A DNA stretch of 64,000 nt, from assembly GCF_000385135.1 (NCBI RefSeq), contig NZ_ARQM01000010.1, forward strand, positions 2,108,001-2,172,000, in the 5' to 3' direction. The position numbers and the translations under genes were made by a program. Under the pieces are notes generated by a model. That model worked only from the letters and a program-made list of their open reading frames with translations. It was not told where the DNA came from and made no database searches. Each line of letters begins with the position of its first letter. Within the stretch, counting starts at the first letter, position 1. This document shows positions 51,661 through 60,261 of the stretch, one piece after another. The DNA is from Promicromonospora sukumoe 327MFSha3.1. Its GTDB lineage: Bacteria; Actinomycetota; Actinomycetes; Actinomycetales; Cellulomonadaceae.

Positions 51661-52173
51661 TCAGGGCCGGAGACTCTTGGTCAGCATGAGGGTGACGTCG
51701 TCGTCGATGCGCACCGTGCTCCCGGGCTCGACCGGCCGGCCGGCCGACATCAGTCCGCGCCCGTCGAACTGGTAGCCACGCGCGATGTACAGGCGCATCG
51801 CGGAGCCGTAGTCCGCGTAGACGCCGACACCCAGCCCGGCCACGGCGCTCCGGTCAGCGATCAGGCCCTCCAGGGCGTCGAGCAGCGCCGTTCCGACGCC
51901 CTGTCGGCGGTGGTCCGGCAACACGTTGAGGTCCTGGATCTCCGGGATCGACCCGTCCCGGAACGGCGGGTACTCACTTCGCCAGGACACGCAGCCGTAG
52001 CCGGCGAACTGCTCGCCTGACCAAGCGACCAGGACGACGAGCTCACCGGACTGCTGGCGAGCGAAGTACGCGGCGTAGTCCTCCTCGGCCTTGCCGGGCC
52101 AGCCGAGCGCTCGAAATGCCGCGGCCATCTCCGGGGCATCCTGCGGCGTCAGCGGTCGAAGTTCCACGTCCAC
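51661..52173 (-). CDS. GNAT-family N-acetyltransferase
   Basis: A 170-residue acetyltransferase: ELRPLTPQDAPEMAAAFRALGW, the strand SGELVVLVAWSGEQFAGYGCVSW, the acetyl-CoA loop LPDHRRQGVGTALLDALE (Q/R-x-x-G-x-G/A), and YIARGYQFDGRGL. Substrate unknown. GTG at 52173 gives the usual length; longer frames run into a GC-rich hairpin zone. It lies 36 bp before the Imm21 gene on the same strand. Confidence 0.83.
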   Translation of the reverse strand: MDVELRPLTPQDAPEMAAAFRALGWPGKAEEDYAAYFARQQSGELVVLVAWSGEQFAGYGCVSWRSEYPPFRDGSIPEIQDLNVLPDHRRQGVGTALLDALEGLIADRSAVAGLGVGVYADYGSAMRLYIARGYQFDGRGLMSAGRPVEPGSTVRIDDDVTLMLTKSLRP

Positions 52174-52562
52174 CCGAGCGACCGTAGTGGCCGCGCCGTC
52201 GCGACGGCGAACCATTAGCCCGGGCGGCTCGGACAGCACCATCCGCCAACCGGTTATTTCACCCGTCCCGGAGTGAACCCCGGCCCCACGACCCACGTAG
52301 GCTCCGGGCAGGGCAGAGGCCCGGGGGCTGGCTGACCCGGGTCGGGACCCGAGCGCGGGGTCTGGGCCCGCACTCGGGCAGGAGCCGGGACCCCCGACCT
52401 GGGGGACGGGGGTCCCGCTCCTTGGGCACGTCGGACGGCTGCGGCAGCCGGGACGGCGCGGCACGCCCCGGGCGACAACCACCGGCAGCGGCCAGATACT
52501 TCGAGTACGACGCCTGCGCCGGGGCGAGCGACGACCCGCCCCGCCGCCGATCGGAGGTCTCG
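52174..52562. other. Gene-free spacer with GC hairpins before mgsA
   Basis: No supported gene. The main structure is CGGGACCCCC (52386-52395) with its exact inverse at 52408-52417, a 10-bp stem and 12-base loop, inside a run of further G/C-rich near-repeats (52318-52420). It lies between divergent GNAT and methylglyoxal synthase genes, so it may end a stray transcript or act in the mgsA leader. Confidence 0.5.
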
Positions 52563-53021
52563 ATGAACCCGGCCGTCAAGCAACGTCACATCGCCCTGGT
52601 GGCGCACGACAACATGAAGGTCGAGCTCCTGCGCTGGGCCGAGTACAACCGGGGCACGCTCGCCGAGCACCAGCTCTACGCGACCGGCACCACCGGCACG
52701 ATGCTCGAGTACGAGCTCGGCCTCCCTGTGCACCGGTTCCTGTCCGGTCCGGTCGGCGGCGACCAGCAGATCGGTGCCAAGATCGCCGAGGGCAGCCTCG
52801 ACATGCTGATCTTCTTCTGGGACCCGCTCGAGGCCCAGCCGCACGACCCGGACGTCAAGGCGCTGCTGCGGATCGGTGCCGTGTGGAACGTGCCCATGGC
52901 CTGCAACGTGGCCACCGCGGACATGATCATCTCCTCGCCGCTCCTGTCCAGCGACTACGAGAGCCGCCGGCCCGACCTCACACCCCGTACCTGGGACCAG
53001 ACCGCCGAAGACCCGGCCTGA
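52563..53021 (+). CDS. mgsA: Methylglyoxal synthase
   Basis: A 152-residue protein of exactly family length. Seen: [56 protein letters not shown] and [12 protein letters not shown]; catalytic residues His15, Asp67, Asp87, His94 and Asp97 match the known enzyme in order and spacing. It turns dihydroxyacetone phosphate into methylglyoxal and phosphate, a bypass that relieves sugar-phosphate stress. With several sugar-phosphate pathways in the window this is a plausible safety valve, though nothing shows co-regulation. Confidence 0.95.
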   Translation: MNPAVKQRHIALVAHDNMKVELLRWAEYNRGTLAEHQLYATGTTGTMLEYELGLPVHRFLSGPVGGDQQIGAKIAEGSLDMLIFFWDPLEAQPHDPDVKALLRIGAVWNVPMACNVATADMIISSPLLSSDYESRRPDLTPRTWDQTAEDPA

Positions 53022-53057
53022 ACCGAAGGGCCCGCCGCACGCGGGACAACCCCTGCC

Positions 53058-53666
53058 TCAGGCCCCGGTACGGGTGCTGAAGAGGCGGTCCAGGTGCTGG
53101 TCGATGGCCGCCAGCGCGGCCCGGGGTTCGATCACCTCGAGCTCGAGCAGCGAGGTGAACCCGGTCAGCGCGATGATCAGGTTCGTCTCGACGTCCGGGT
53201 CCCGGTCCGGAGCGATCTGGCCCTCCCCGATCGCCTGCCGGACGAGGCCCTCGACCATGGAGCGACCGTCCCGGAGCCCGAGGGTCGCCTGCTTGCGCAG
53301 CACGGGATCGTGCAGGGCCTCCAGGACGTAGGCGGCGCTCATCCGGGACGACGCGCGGGCGTCGTCGTGCAGGGGCAGCATCTCGGTGAGCACCAGGCGC
53401 AGCACGTCCCTGGGGTGCGGAGGCTGGTCGAGCGCGGCCAGCCCGCGGGCGACCCGGTCGGTGGTCCGCTCGGCGGCGAACTCCATCGCGAAGGTCAGCA
53501 TCGCCGTGCGGGACGCGAAGTAGTGCTGCAGCTGTCCCAGCGAGACGCCTGCCTCGCCGGCGACCTCACGCAGGGTCGCCCGGGTCCAGCCGTGCTGGTC
53601 GACGACCCGCCACAGCGCACGAGCGATCGCCTCACGTCGTTCCTGGTGATCCACCAGCTTCGGCAC
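53058..53666 (-). CDS. TetR-family regulator
   Basis: A 202-residue protein: REAIARALWRVVDQHGWTRATLREVAGEAG, recognition helix VSLGQLQHYFASRTAML, and a C-terminal ligand domain of BetI-like shape (TNLIIALTGFTSLLELEVIEP). GTG at 53666 has GAAGGGGGCAG upstream. Divergent to the DUF1992 gene; AATACAC repeats (53687-53693, 53701-53707) in the AT-rich spacer could be its site. Confidence 0.85.
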   Translation of the reverse strand: MPKLVDHQERREAIARALWRVVDQHGWTRATLREVAGEAGVSLGQLQHYFASRTAMLTFAMEFAAERTTDRVARGLAALDQPPHPRDVLRLVLTEMLPLHDDARASSRMSAAYVLEALHDPVLRKQATLGLRDGRSMVEGLVRQAIGEGQIAPDRDPDVETNLIIALTGFTSLLELEVIEPRAALAAIDQHLDRLFSTRTGA

Positions 53667-53738
53667 CCTGCCCCCTTCCCGTTGGCAATACACATGACAT
53701 AATACACGCGTACCGCGAAACCATGAGACGGAGCGCCG

Positions 53739-54260
53739 ATGTCAGACCCGCACCCGCCGCCCGAGTTCTTCAACCCGTACGCCGTCGCCATCGACGAGGA
53801 GGTGGCGATCGCCCTGCTGGCCGACCTGCACGTCCGCAACGCGATCGCACGTGGCGAGTTCGACGACCTGCCCGGGAGCGGCAAGCCGCTCGACCTGCCC
53901 GACCGCCACGACCCCGACTGGTGGCTCAAGAACCTCATGAAGCGCGAGCGGCTCGTCCTGCTGCCGCCGTCGATCCAGCTGCGCAAGGAGGACGCCGCGC
54001 TGGACGCCCGCCTCGACGAGATGTGGGGCGAGGCGGAGGTGCGTCAGGAGATCGAGGAGTTCAACAAGCGGGTGCTCCGTGGGCGCTACCAGCCGCCCGC
54101 CGGACCGCCCCTGGTCACCATGCCGCGGGACGTCGAGGCGACGGTCGCCGCCTGGGCGGAGCGCAGGGCGCGGGCCGCGGAGGCACGAGCCAGGGCTCGT
54201 GCGGAGGCGGCCGACGAGAGCCGCCGTCGCCGACGACGCGGCCGCAGGCGGCGCCGGTAG
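53739..54260 (+). CDS. DUF1992 (DnaJ-homologue C28-like) protein
   Basis: A 173-residue protein with the DUF1992 core (HVRNAIARGEFDDLPGSGKPL, WWLKNLMKRERLVLLPPSIQLRKE, then VRQEIEEFNKRVLRGRYQPP) and a very basic Arg/Ala tail (ending in ten or more Arg in a 20-residue stretch), suggesting nucleic-acid or ribosome contact. The family's function is not known. No J-domain is present. Confidence 0.85.
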   Translation: MSDPHPPPEFFNPYAVAIDEEVAIALLADLHVRNAIARGEFDDLPGSGKPLDLPDRHDPDWWLKNLMKRERLVLLPPSIQLRKEDAALDARLDEMWGEAEVRQEIEEFNKRVLRGRYQPPAGPPLVTMPRDVEATVAAWAERRARAAEARARARAEAADESRRRRRRGRRRRR

Positions 54261-54283
54261 CCGGCGCCGGCAAGGCCGGACGG

Positions 54284-55114
54284 TCAGCCGCGCGCCACCG
54301 CTCCCAGACGTACCGCCGCGACGGTCCCACCGTCGACCAGCAGATCCGTGCCCGTGACGAAGCCGGCGGCCGGGCTCAGCAGGAACTCGACCGCGTCCGC
54401 GATCTCCTCGGGACGCCCGACGCGGCCGGTGCCCGACGCCGCGACCAGGGCGCGTATCTGGTCACCCGAGGCCCCCTCGAGCTCGGCCTCGCCCATGGCC
54501 GTGGCGATCACGCCCGGACTGACCGAGTTCACGCGGGCGCCGCGGCGACCCCAGACCAGGCTCGCGGCCTGCACCCGCAGCTGGTTGGCACGCTTGGCGA
54601 CCGAGTAGGCCGCCCCGGCATCCGGCAGCGCCGCCACCACCGGCAGCGCCGCGAGCTCGTCGCTCGGCGTCGTCGCCAGCGCGAGCTCCACCTCGGCGGA
54701 CAGCGACGGCTGGGCGAACCACCCGGCCATCGACGCGATGACCACCCCGGCGCCACCGGCGGCGATCACCTCGCCGAACGCGTCCAAGCCGTGGGCGACA
54801 CCCACGAGGTCGACCCCGATCACCGCGGCGAGCGGCGCCTGGACCGGTGAGACCCCGGCGGTGTGCACGACCGACGTGACCGCTCCCAGAGCTGCCGCCT
54901 GTCGCGCCAGCGCGGTCATCGACTCCCGCTCCGAGACGTCGACCTGCACCACGGTGACGTCCCGGCCGCCCTCGGACACGGTGGCAGCCGCGGCCTCCAG
55001 CCGCTCTGTCGAGAAGTCGGCGAGCACCAGGCGGTCGTGCCTCAGCCGCCGGGCGACGATCTCGCCCATCCCGCCCACACCGACGACGACGCCAACCGTT
55101 GCGCTGCTGCTCAT
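54284..55114 (-). CDS. SDR-family oxidoreductase
   Basis: A 276-residue Rossmann protein with a modified cofactor loop VVVGVGGMGEIVARRL instead of TGxxxGIG, VQVDVSE, HTAG, and the active Tyr/Lys in YSVAKRANQL; PGVIATAM and the end GTDLLVDGG are typical SDR. The unusual loop matches divergent SDRs seen beside mycofactocin and steroid genes, but the substrate is unknown. GAGGGA precedes ATG 55114. Divergent to an alpha/beta hydrolase. Confidence 0.82.
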   Translation of the reverse strand: MSSSATVGVVVGVGGMGEIVARRLRHDRLVLADFSTERLEAAAATVSEGGRDVTVVQVDVSERESMTALARQAAALGAVTSVVHTAGVSPVQAPLAAVIGVDLVGVAHGLDAFGEVIAAGGAGVVIASMAGWFAQPSLSAEVELALATTPSDELAALPVVAALPDAGAAYSVAKRANQLRVQAASLVWGRRGARVNSVSPGVIATAMGEAELEGASGDQIRALVAASGTGRVGRPEEIADAVEFLLSPAAGFVTGTDLLVDGGTVAAVRLGAVARG

Positions 55115-55236
55115 CGCTTCCCTCACGTCCTGGTGCACGGGACATCACGCACGGGATCGGCGCACGTGAACCGGTATGCACGATACATATCAAACCGTGC
55201 GCTCATCGTACCCATACGGCGAGCTACGCTCCGCGG

Positions 55237-56100
55237 GTGAGCAAGACGCGGCGTGGTGTGGTGCGGGCCCCTGACGGAACCGAGATCGCCTACCGGACCC
55301 ACGGTGACGGCGAGCCGCTCGTGCTGGTGCACGGCACCGGCCTCTCCCAGGTCGTGTGGCGAGGCCTCGGGTACGTCGACGCCCTCGCGGGTCATCAGGT
55401 CGTCACGCTGGACCTTCGCGGACACGGACGCAGCGGCCGCCCGTCGTCGCCGTCGGACTACACCGCGGCGCGGTTCGCCGCCGACGTCGTAGCCGTCCTG
55501 GACGCGCTCGCTGTCCCCCGGGCGCACTACCTCGGCTACTCGCTCGGGGCACGGATCGGCTTCACGCTCCTGGACGTCCGACCCGAGCGGATCACGTCGT
55601 TCGTCTCGCTCGGCGGCACCCATCGCAGCACGGCCGGTGGTCCGGCGGAGGTGTTCTTCCCGGCCTTCGACGAGGCACTGCGCCGCGGCGGCATGGCCGG
55701 GTTCGTGGAGGGCTGGGAACGTCATCGCGGGACGCCGCTGGACCCCCAGACCGCACTCGCGTTCCGGGCGAACGACCCGGCGGCGATGCGCGCGATCCTC
55801 GCCGCGATCGAGCACGAGCCAGGCGTGCCGGCAGCCCGGCTCGCACACGTCACCACACCGACCCTGCTGCTGGCGGGCGACCGGGACCGGGCACGCCTGG
55901 ACGCCTCGCACGAGGCGGCACGGGTCATGAGCGACGCCCGGGTCGTGGAGCTCGAAGGACACGACCACGCGACGACGCTCAGCGACCGGGAAGGCGTCCT
56001 CGGCCACGTCGTCCCGTTCCTGCGAGCGGTGACGAGGGGACCGGGCCCTGTCGCAGCGGATGCACGAAACCACAGGTCGGAGGACCTTTCGGAAACGTAA
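55237..56100 (+). CDS. Alpha/beta-fold hydrolase (Ser nucleophile)
   Basis: A 287-residue hydrolase: LVHGTGLSQVVWRG, LDLRGHGRSGRP, nucleophile Ser in YLGYSLGARIGF, acid in LLAGDRDRARL, His in LEGHDHATTL. It resembles ester, lactone or C-C-bond hydrolases such as enol-lactonases. GTG at 55237 starts it. The 122-bp spacer before it is the only AT-rich stretch nearby and probably holds both divergent promoters. Confidence 0.82.
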   Translation: MSKTRRGVVRAPDGTEIAYRTHGDGEPLVLVHGTGLSQVVWRGLGYVDALAGHQVVTLDLRGHGRSGRPSSPSDYTAARFAADVVAVLDALAVPRAHYLGYSLGARIGFTLLDVRPERITSFVSLGGTHRSTAGGPAEVFFPAFDEALRRGGMAGFVEGWERHRGTPLDPQTALAFRANDPAAMRAILAAIEHEPGVPAARLAHVTTPTLLLAGDRDRARLDASHEAARVMSDARVVELEGHDHATTLSDREGVLGHVVPFLRAVTRGPGPVAADARNHRSEDLSET

Positions 56101-56169
56101 TAAGTCGGCCTGCAGGCATCGCGGGGACCTACGGTCGGGCGCACCGCAACCCAACGAACGAGGAGCACG

Positions 56170-57558
56170 ATGCACCCGCAGACCCTGGACGCCGATCGGC
56201 TGCGAGCCGACCTCGACGGCCGCCTCGTCCTGCCCGGCGAACCGGACTGGGACGACGCACGCCGGGCGTGGCAGCTGACGGCAGACCAGCATCCCGACGC
56301 CGTCGTCCTCGCCGCCACCGTGAGCGACGTGGTCGCCACCGTGAACGCCGCCCGGGAGGCCGGCCTCCGGGTCGCGGCCCAGGCGACCGGGCACAACGCC
56401 GGCCCCCTGGGCCCGCTGGCCGGCACGGTGCTGCTGCGCACCTCGGGCCTCGCCAGCACCACCACCGACGTCGCCGCGGGCACCGTGCGCGTGGAGGCAG
56501 GTGTGACGTGGGGCGCCCTGACCGCCGCCGTCGCACCGCACGGGCTGTCCGGCCTGCCGGGCACCGCGGCCGACGTCGGCGTCGTGGGCTACACCCTCGG
56601 TGGTGGCCTGTCCTGGCTGGGGCGCGCGCACGGCCTGGCCGCCAACCACGTCGTCTCGGCCGACGTGGTGACCGCCGACGGCGTGCTGCGCCACGTCGAC
56701 GCCGTGAGCGACCCGGAGCTGTTCTGGGCGATCCGTGGCGGTGGCGGCAGCTTCGCCGTCGTGACGGCACTGGAGATCAGCCTGGTGCGGGTGTCCGACC
56801 TGCACGGCGGCACCCTGTTCTTCCCCCTCGAACGTGCCTCGGAGGTGCTGCACGCCTGGCGGGAATGGACCGGCACCGCACCGGACGAGATCACCTCGCT
56901 CGGTCGCCTGCTGCGGTTCCCACCGCTGCCCGAGCTGCCGGAGGCGGTGCGCGGCCGGTCGTTCGCCGTCGTCGAGCTGGTCTCGCTGCTCGGGCAGGAG
57001 GCCACCGATGCCGCGCTCGCACCGCTCCGCGCGCTCGGTCCGGACCTGGACACGGTCCGGGCGAGCGGTCCTGCGGAGCTGGCCGCCATCCACATGGACC
57101 CGCCGGCTCCGGTGCCCGCCACCGGTGACGGCTTCCTGCTCAGGGACCTGCCCGCGGCCGCCCTGGACGCCTTCCTGTCCGTCACCGGACCGGACCAGGA
57201 CTTCCCTGTGCTGGGCACGGAGATCCGGCACCTGGGCGGGGCACTCGCTCCGGCGCCGTCCGCCGGTGGCACGCGGGGCGGTGCCGTGAGCGCCCTCGAC
57301 GCGGGGTACGCGATCTTCTCGGCGGCACTCACCCCCGACGAGGCCGCCGTCAAGGCGATCCACGGCCACCTCGACGCGCTGCGCGACGCCCTGGGCGACT
57401 GGGCGGCGCCGACGTCGTACCTGAACTTCACCGAGCGCCCCGGCGGGGCTCCCTTCGCCGACGCCGACACGCTCGCGCGCCTGCGGCGGGTCAAGCACCG
57501 CTACGACCCCACGGACCTGGTCCGCGGGAACCACCCGGTCGAGCCGTCGGCCGGCTGA
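56170..57558 (+). CDS. FAD-linked oxidase with BBE domain (copy A)
   Basis: A 462-residue flavoprotein of the berberine-bridge/6-hydroxynicotine oxidase group. Seen: PP-loop region ATGHNAGPLGPLAGTVLLRT with candidate flavin-linking His75, the FAD-binding GVVGYTLGGGLSWLGRAHGLA, AIRGGGGSFAVVTALE, and the C-terminal BBE motif YLNFTERP with RVKHRYDPTDLVRGNHPV. It oxidises an unknown alcohol, sugar or amine with O2. GAGGAGC precedes the ATG. A close paralogue, frameshifted, lies at 62593. Confidence 0.88.
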   Translation: MHPQTLDADRLRADLDGRLVLPGEPDWDDARRAWQLTADQHPDAVVLAATVSDVVATVNAAREAGLRVAAQATGHNAGPLGPLAGTVLLRTSGLASTTTDVAAGTVRVEAGVTWGALTAAVAPHGLSGLPGTAADVGVVGYTLGGGLSWLGRAHGLAANHVVSADVVTADGVLRHVDAVSDPELFWAIRGGGGSFAVVTALEISLVRVSDLHGGTLFFPLERASEVLHAWREWTGTAPDEITSLGRLLRFPPLPELPEAVRGRSFAVVELVSLLGQEATDAALAPLRALGPDLDTVRASGPAELAAIHMDPPAPVPATGDGFLLRDLPAAALDAFLSVTGPDQDFPVLGTEIRHLGGALAPAPSAGGTRGGAVSALDAGYAIFSAALTPDEAAVKAIHGHLDALRDALGDWAAPTSYLNFTERPGGAPFADADTLARLRRVKHRYDPTDLVRGNHPVEPSAG

Positions 57559-57631
57559 TCAGCACCGGACGCACCACGGGGTCGGCCCTCGGGCCGGCCG
57601 CGTGATGCGTCTGGGCGTCTGGGCGTCGACG

Positions 57632-57652
57632 AAGGGCCTTGATCTGGCCCTT
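57632..57652. terminator. Hairpin between convergent oxidase A and XRE-A genes
   Basis: AAGGGCC (57632-57638) and GGCCCTT (57646-57652) form a 7-bp stem and a seven-base loop, 12 bp from the XRE-A stop. A second weaker stem lies at 57581-57598. Confidence 0.5.
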
Positions 57653-57663
57653 GCGACAGCTGG

Positions 57664-58533
57664 TCAGTCCTGCCCCGCCCCGCTGCGAGACAGCGGGGCG
57701 ATCCGTTCGCGCAGCCGGTCCAGCTTGTCGGCGTCAGGGGTACCGGGCTCGGCCCAGTTGAGCACGATGTGCAGGTCAGCACACTCGATCGTGAGGATGT
57801 CGCAGTCCAGGGTGATCTCGCCGAGCTCGGGGTGGACCACGGTCTTGCGCGACCGGCCGGCCGGGACGGTCTCGTAGCGGGACCAGAGGTCGTCGAAGCG
57901 CGGGTTGGCGTCGCGCAGGCCGCTGACCAGCTCGGCGACGGCGCGGTCGTCCGGGTAGCGGTCGCGAGCCCGACGCAGGTCGGCCACCATCCTGCGCTCG
58001 AACGCGTCCGTCTGGTCGGCATCACGCTCGACCCGCGAGGTGCCGCCTGGGTTCACCGCGGCGAAATGTCCCCAGGCGAGGTTGTTCGCGCGGGCACGGT
58101 GCTCGGTCGGGCTGCCGAACAGCTCGCCCCACAGCGGGTTCCACTGCACTGCGTCCCACGACGCGGTGAAGACCGCCACCGGTGTGTCGCTCATCCGGTC
58201 GATCATCCGCTGCACGCCGCGGGGCACCTCGCTCGGTACCGAGCCCGACGCCGGGGCGACCGCGCCCGCCAGGCGGTACAGCAGCTCCCGGTCGACCGCG
58301 TTCAGGCGCAGCACCTGCGCGAACGCGCCGAGCACCTGGGGCGAGGGGGTGGTGGCGCGACCCTGTTCGAGCTGCACCAGGTAGTCGACCGAGATGCCGA
58401 CCGTCAACGCCAGCTCCTCGCGTCGCAGGCCCGGCACCCGGCGGTCGCCGCCGGCCGCGAAGCCGATGTCGGCGGGGCGAACGCGGCCCCGCCACGCCCG
58501 GAGTGCGGCGCCGAGCTCGGTCTGCGTCTTCAT
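57664..58533 (-). CDS. XRE regulator with MmyB-like ligand domain (copy A)
   Basis: A 289-residue protein: helix-turn-helix VPGLRREELALTVGISVDYLVQLEQGRA (residues 33-60) and a C-terminal MmyB-like domain (DRMSDTPVAVFTASWDAVQW, then LDCDILTIECADLHIVLNW). Such regulators often sit beside SDR or F420-type reductase genes. It ends a minus-strand group with the reductase-like gene at 58580. Copy B at 61212 is close to identical over part of the sequence (104 identical bases). CATACT ends six bases before the ATG, suggesting a leaderless message. Confidence 0.86.
   Translation of the reverse strand: MKTQTELGAALRAWRGRVRPADIGFAAGGDRRVPGLRREELALTVGISVDYLVQLEQGRATTPSPQVLGAFAQVLRLNAVDRELLYRLAGAVAPASGSVPSEVPRGVQRMIDRMSDTPVAVFTASWDAVQWNPLWGELFGSPTEHRARANNLAWGHFAAVNPGGTSRVERDADQTDAFERRMVADLRRARDRYPDDRAVAELVSGLRDANPRFDDLWSRYETVPAGRSRKTVVHPELGEITLDCDILTIECADLHIVLNWAEPGTPDADKLDRLRERIAPLSRSGAGQD
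58109..58212 (-). repeat. 104-bp perfect inverted repeat, left arm
   Basis: Inside XRE-A; identical without a mismatch to 61533-61636 on the opposite strand inside XRE-B, about 3.3 kb away. The flanking parts of the two genes differ at many third positions. Confidence 0.9.
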
Positions 58534-58538
58534 CCGCC

Positions 58539-58574
58539 CAGTATGGACCGGGGTCTCGGGCACCGAGTGGTACT
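58539..58574 (-). promoter_or_regulatory. Conserved promoter/operator of XRE-A
   Basis: Reading on the minus strand, AGTACCAC starts at 58574 and CATACTG at 58545, 29 bases apart; the same two motifs at the same distance precede XRE-B (61171-61206). CATACT is a likely -10. Confidence 0.55.
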
Positions 58575-58579
58575 GAAAC

Positions 58580-59263
58580 TCATAGGGACGCCGGGCGGTG
58601 GGGCGCACCAGCAGCGACCGCGACGGCCGGCGCGATCCGATCGAGCGCGCCGTCGAACTGGTGCTCGGCGAGCAGGTGCACCAGGACGTTGAGCTGCTCG
58701 ATGTTGCGTGCGGAGGTCAGCGGGCCGGCATCCAGCGCGGTGAAGCCGGCGTCCTGCGCGAGCGTGCGTACCTGCGCCTTGGCCAAGGAGTCGTCGCCGG
58801 CGAGGAACACCGGTGGTGTCGACTCCGGCGCGGGCCACCGCCGCGCGTCGAGCACGGTGGAGGGCATGGTGTTGAACGCCTTGACCACGCGCGCCCCGGG
58901 GAGCCGGCGCTGCAGCTCCTCGCTGGTGGACGAGGTCTCCATGAATGCGGCGTCGTAGGAGTGCTCGAAATCGCCGCTCACCCGCAGGGGGTTCATGGTG
59001 TCGATGACGACCTTGCCATCCACCGGCCCGACGGCGTCGAGCACCGCGTCCAGCCGTGGCCAGTACACCGAGAAGAGGACCACCTCGCCGAACGCGGCCG
59101 CCTCGGCGGGTGCGCCGCGCACGGCTCGCGGGTTCTTCTCGAGGAACGTCTCCAGCTTCTCCTGACCGGCGTCCTTGGCAACCATCACCTCGTGCCCGGC
59201 CGCGAGCCAGGCCCGCGCCAGTGCCCGTCCGATGTTTCCTGCGTTGACCACTCCGATACGCAT
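58580..59263 (-). CDS. F420H2:NADP-oxidoreductase-like Rossmann protein (first)
   Basis: A 227-residue NAD(P)-binding protein: MRIGVVNAGNIGRALARAWLAAGH, KVVIDTMNPL, VVKAFNTMPSTVL, typical of the NADPH-dependent F420 reductase-like family. Many such proteins do not use F420 and their substrates are unknown. It follows the SDR gene by 49 bp and precedes XRE-A by 46 bp, likely one transcript. Confidence 0.84.
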   Translation of the reverse strand: MRIGVVNAGNIGRALARAWLAAGHEVMVAKDAGQEKLETFLEKNPRAVRGAPAEAAAFGEVVLFSVYWPRLDAVLDAVGPVDGKVVIDTMNPLRVSGDFEHSYDAAFMETSSTSEELQRRLPGARVVKAFNTMPSTVLDARRWPAPESTPPVFLAGDDSLAKAQVRTLAQDAGFTALDAGPLTSARNIEQLNVLVHLLAEHQFDGALDRIAPAVAVAAGAPHRPASL

Positions 59264-59312
59264 GTCTCTCCTCTGTCCTCTATGCATGTGGCGGGTTCTC
59301 GTGCGGGCAGCG

Positions 59313-60080
59313 TCAGAGCTTGTAGCCGCCGCTCGCCTCGATGACCTGACCGGTCACCCAGCGACCCTCGTCGGAGGTCAGAAAAGCGACCACCGCCGTG
59401 ATGTCGGAGACCTCGCCGAAGCGGCCCAGTGCCGTGTCGGCCTCGATGGCGGTCACCAGGTCGGCGTCCAGGCGCACGGCCGTGTTCATGTCCGTGCGTA
59501 CCCACCCGGGGGCCACTGCATTCACGGTGATCCCGCGCGGTCCGAGCTCCATCGCGAGCGTGTGGGTCAGGTTGTTGATGCTCGCCTTGGCCATCGAGTA
59601 GACGGGCACGGACTGCATGGGCCGGGTACCGGCAGCGGAGGAGACGTTGACGATGCGCCCGCCGTCGGTGAGGCGGGTCAGCGCCGACTGCACCACGAAG
59701 AACGGTGCCCGCACGTGGACCGCGAACAGGGTGTCCCAGCTCTCGGGCGTGGCGTCGGCGAGACCACCCCAGCCGGAGTTGCCCGCGTTGTTGAGCAGCA
59801 GGTCGAGCGACGCGCTCCCGGTGCGTTCCGTGAGCTCGCGGTCGAGCTGTTCGAACAGGCCGGGGATCGACGCGGCGTCGGCGAGGTCGGCGTGCAGCGC
59901 GAAGGCCCTCCCTCCGGCCTGCTCGATGGCCGCGACCGCCTCGTCGGCGCCGGCCTTGCTCGCGTTGTAGGTGAGCGCGACCGTCGCGCCCTGGCTTGCG
60001 AGGCGCTCGGCGATCGAACGGCCGATACCCCGTGAGCCCCCGGTGACGAGGGCGGTCTTCCCGGAGAGTGAGTGCGACAT
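59313..60080 (-). CDS. SDR-family oxidoreductase
   Basis: A 255-residue classical SDR: TGGSRGIGRSIAERL, LLNNAGNSGWGG, IVNVSSAAG, Tyr/Lys in YSMAKASINNLTHTL and the end GQVIEASGGYKL. A TYNASK stretch after strand 2 suggests NADPH. It reduces an unknown carbonyl. First gene of SDR - F420-type - XRE-A. The spacer upstream holds a GTACCACCCAGC copy shared with the XRE-B promoter. Confidence 0.88.
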   Translation of the reverse strand: MSHSLSGKTALVTGGSRGIGRSIAERLASQGATVALTYNASKAGADEAVAAIEQAGGRAFALHADLADAASIPGLFEQLDRELTERTGSASLDLLLNNAGNSGWGGLADATPESWDTLFAVHVRAPFFVVQSALTRLTDGGRIVNVSSAAGTRPMQSVPVYSMAKASINNLTHTLAMELGPRGITVNAVAPGWVRTDMNTAVRLDADLVTAIEADTALGRFGEVSDITAVVAFLTSDEGRWVTGQVIEASGGYKL

Positions 60081-60216
60081 GGAACGTCCCTTGATCGGTG
60101 TTGCCAGCAGCTGGGTGCCCGGGACCGGGCCGCCCGAGATCGATCCTCCGACCGCCGGCGCACGGGTGACAGGCGCCCGTGTTCCCTGGGAATCCGGGTA
60201 CCACCCAGCGATCGCC

Positions 60217-60249
60217 CCGTGCCCTCCGGGCACCGCCCGGAGGGCACGG
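60217..60249. terminator. Strong hairpin after the second F420-type gene
   Basis: A perfect 15-bp stem, CCGTGCCCTCCGGGC (60217-60231) against 60235-60249, with a three-base loop, just downstream of the minus-strand stop at 60262. Confidence 0.75.
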
Positions 60250-60261
60250 TCAGTGGGTGCG

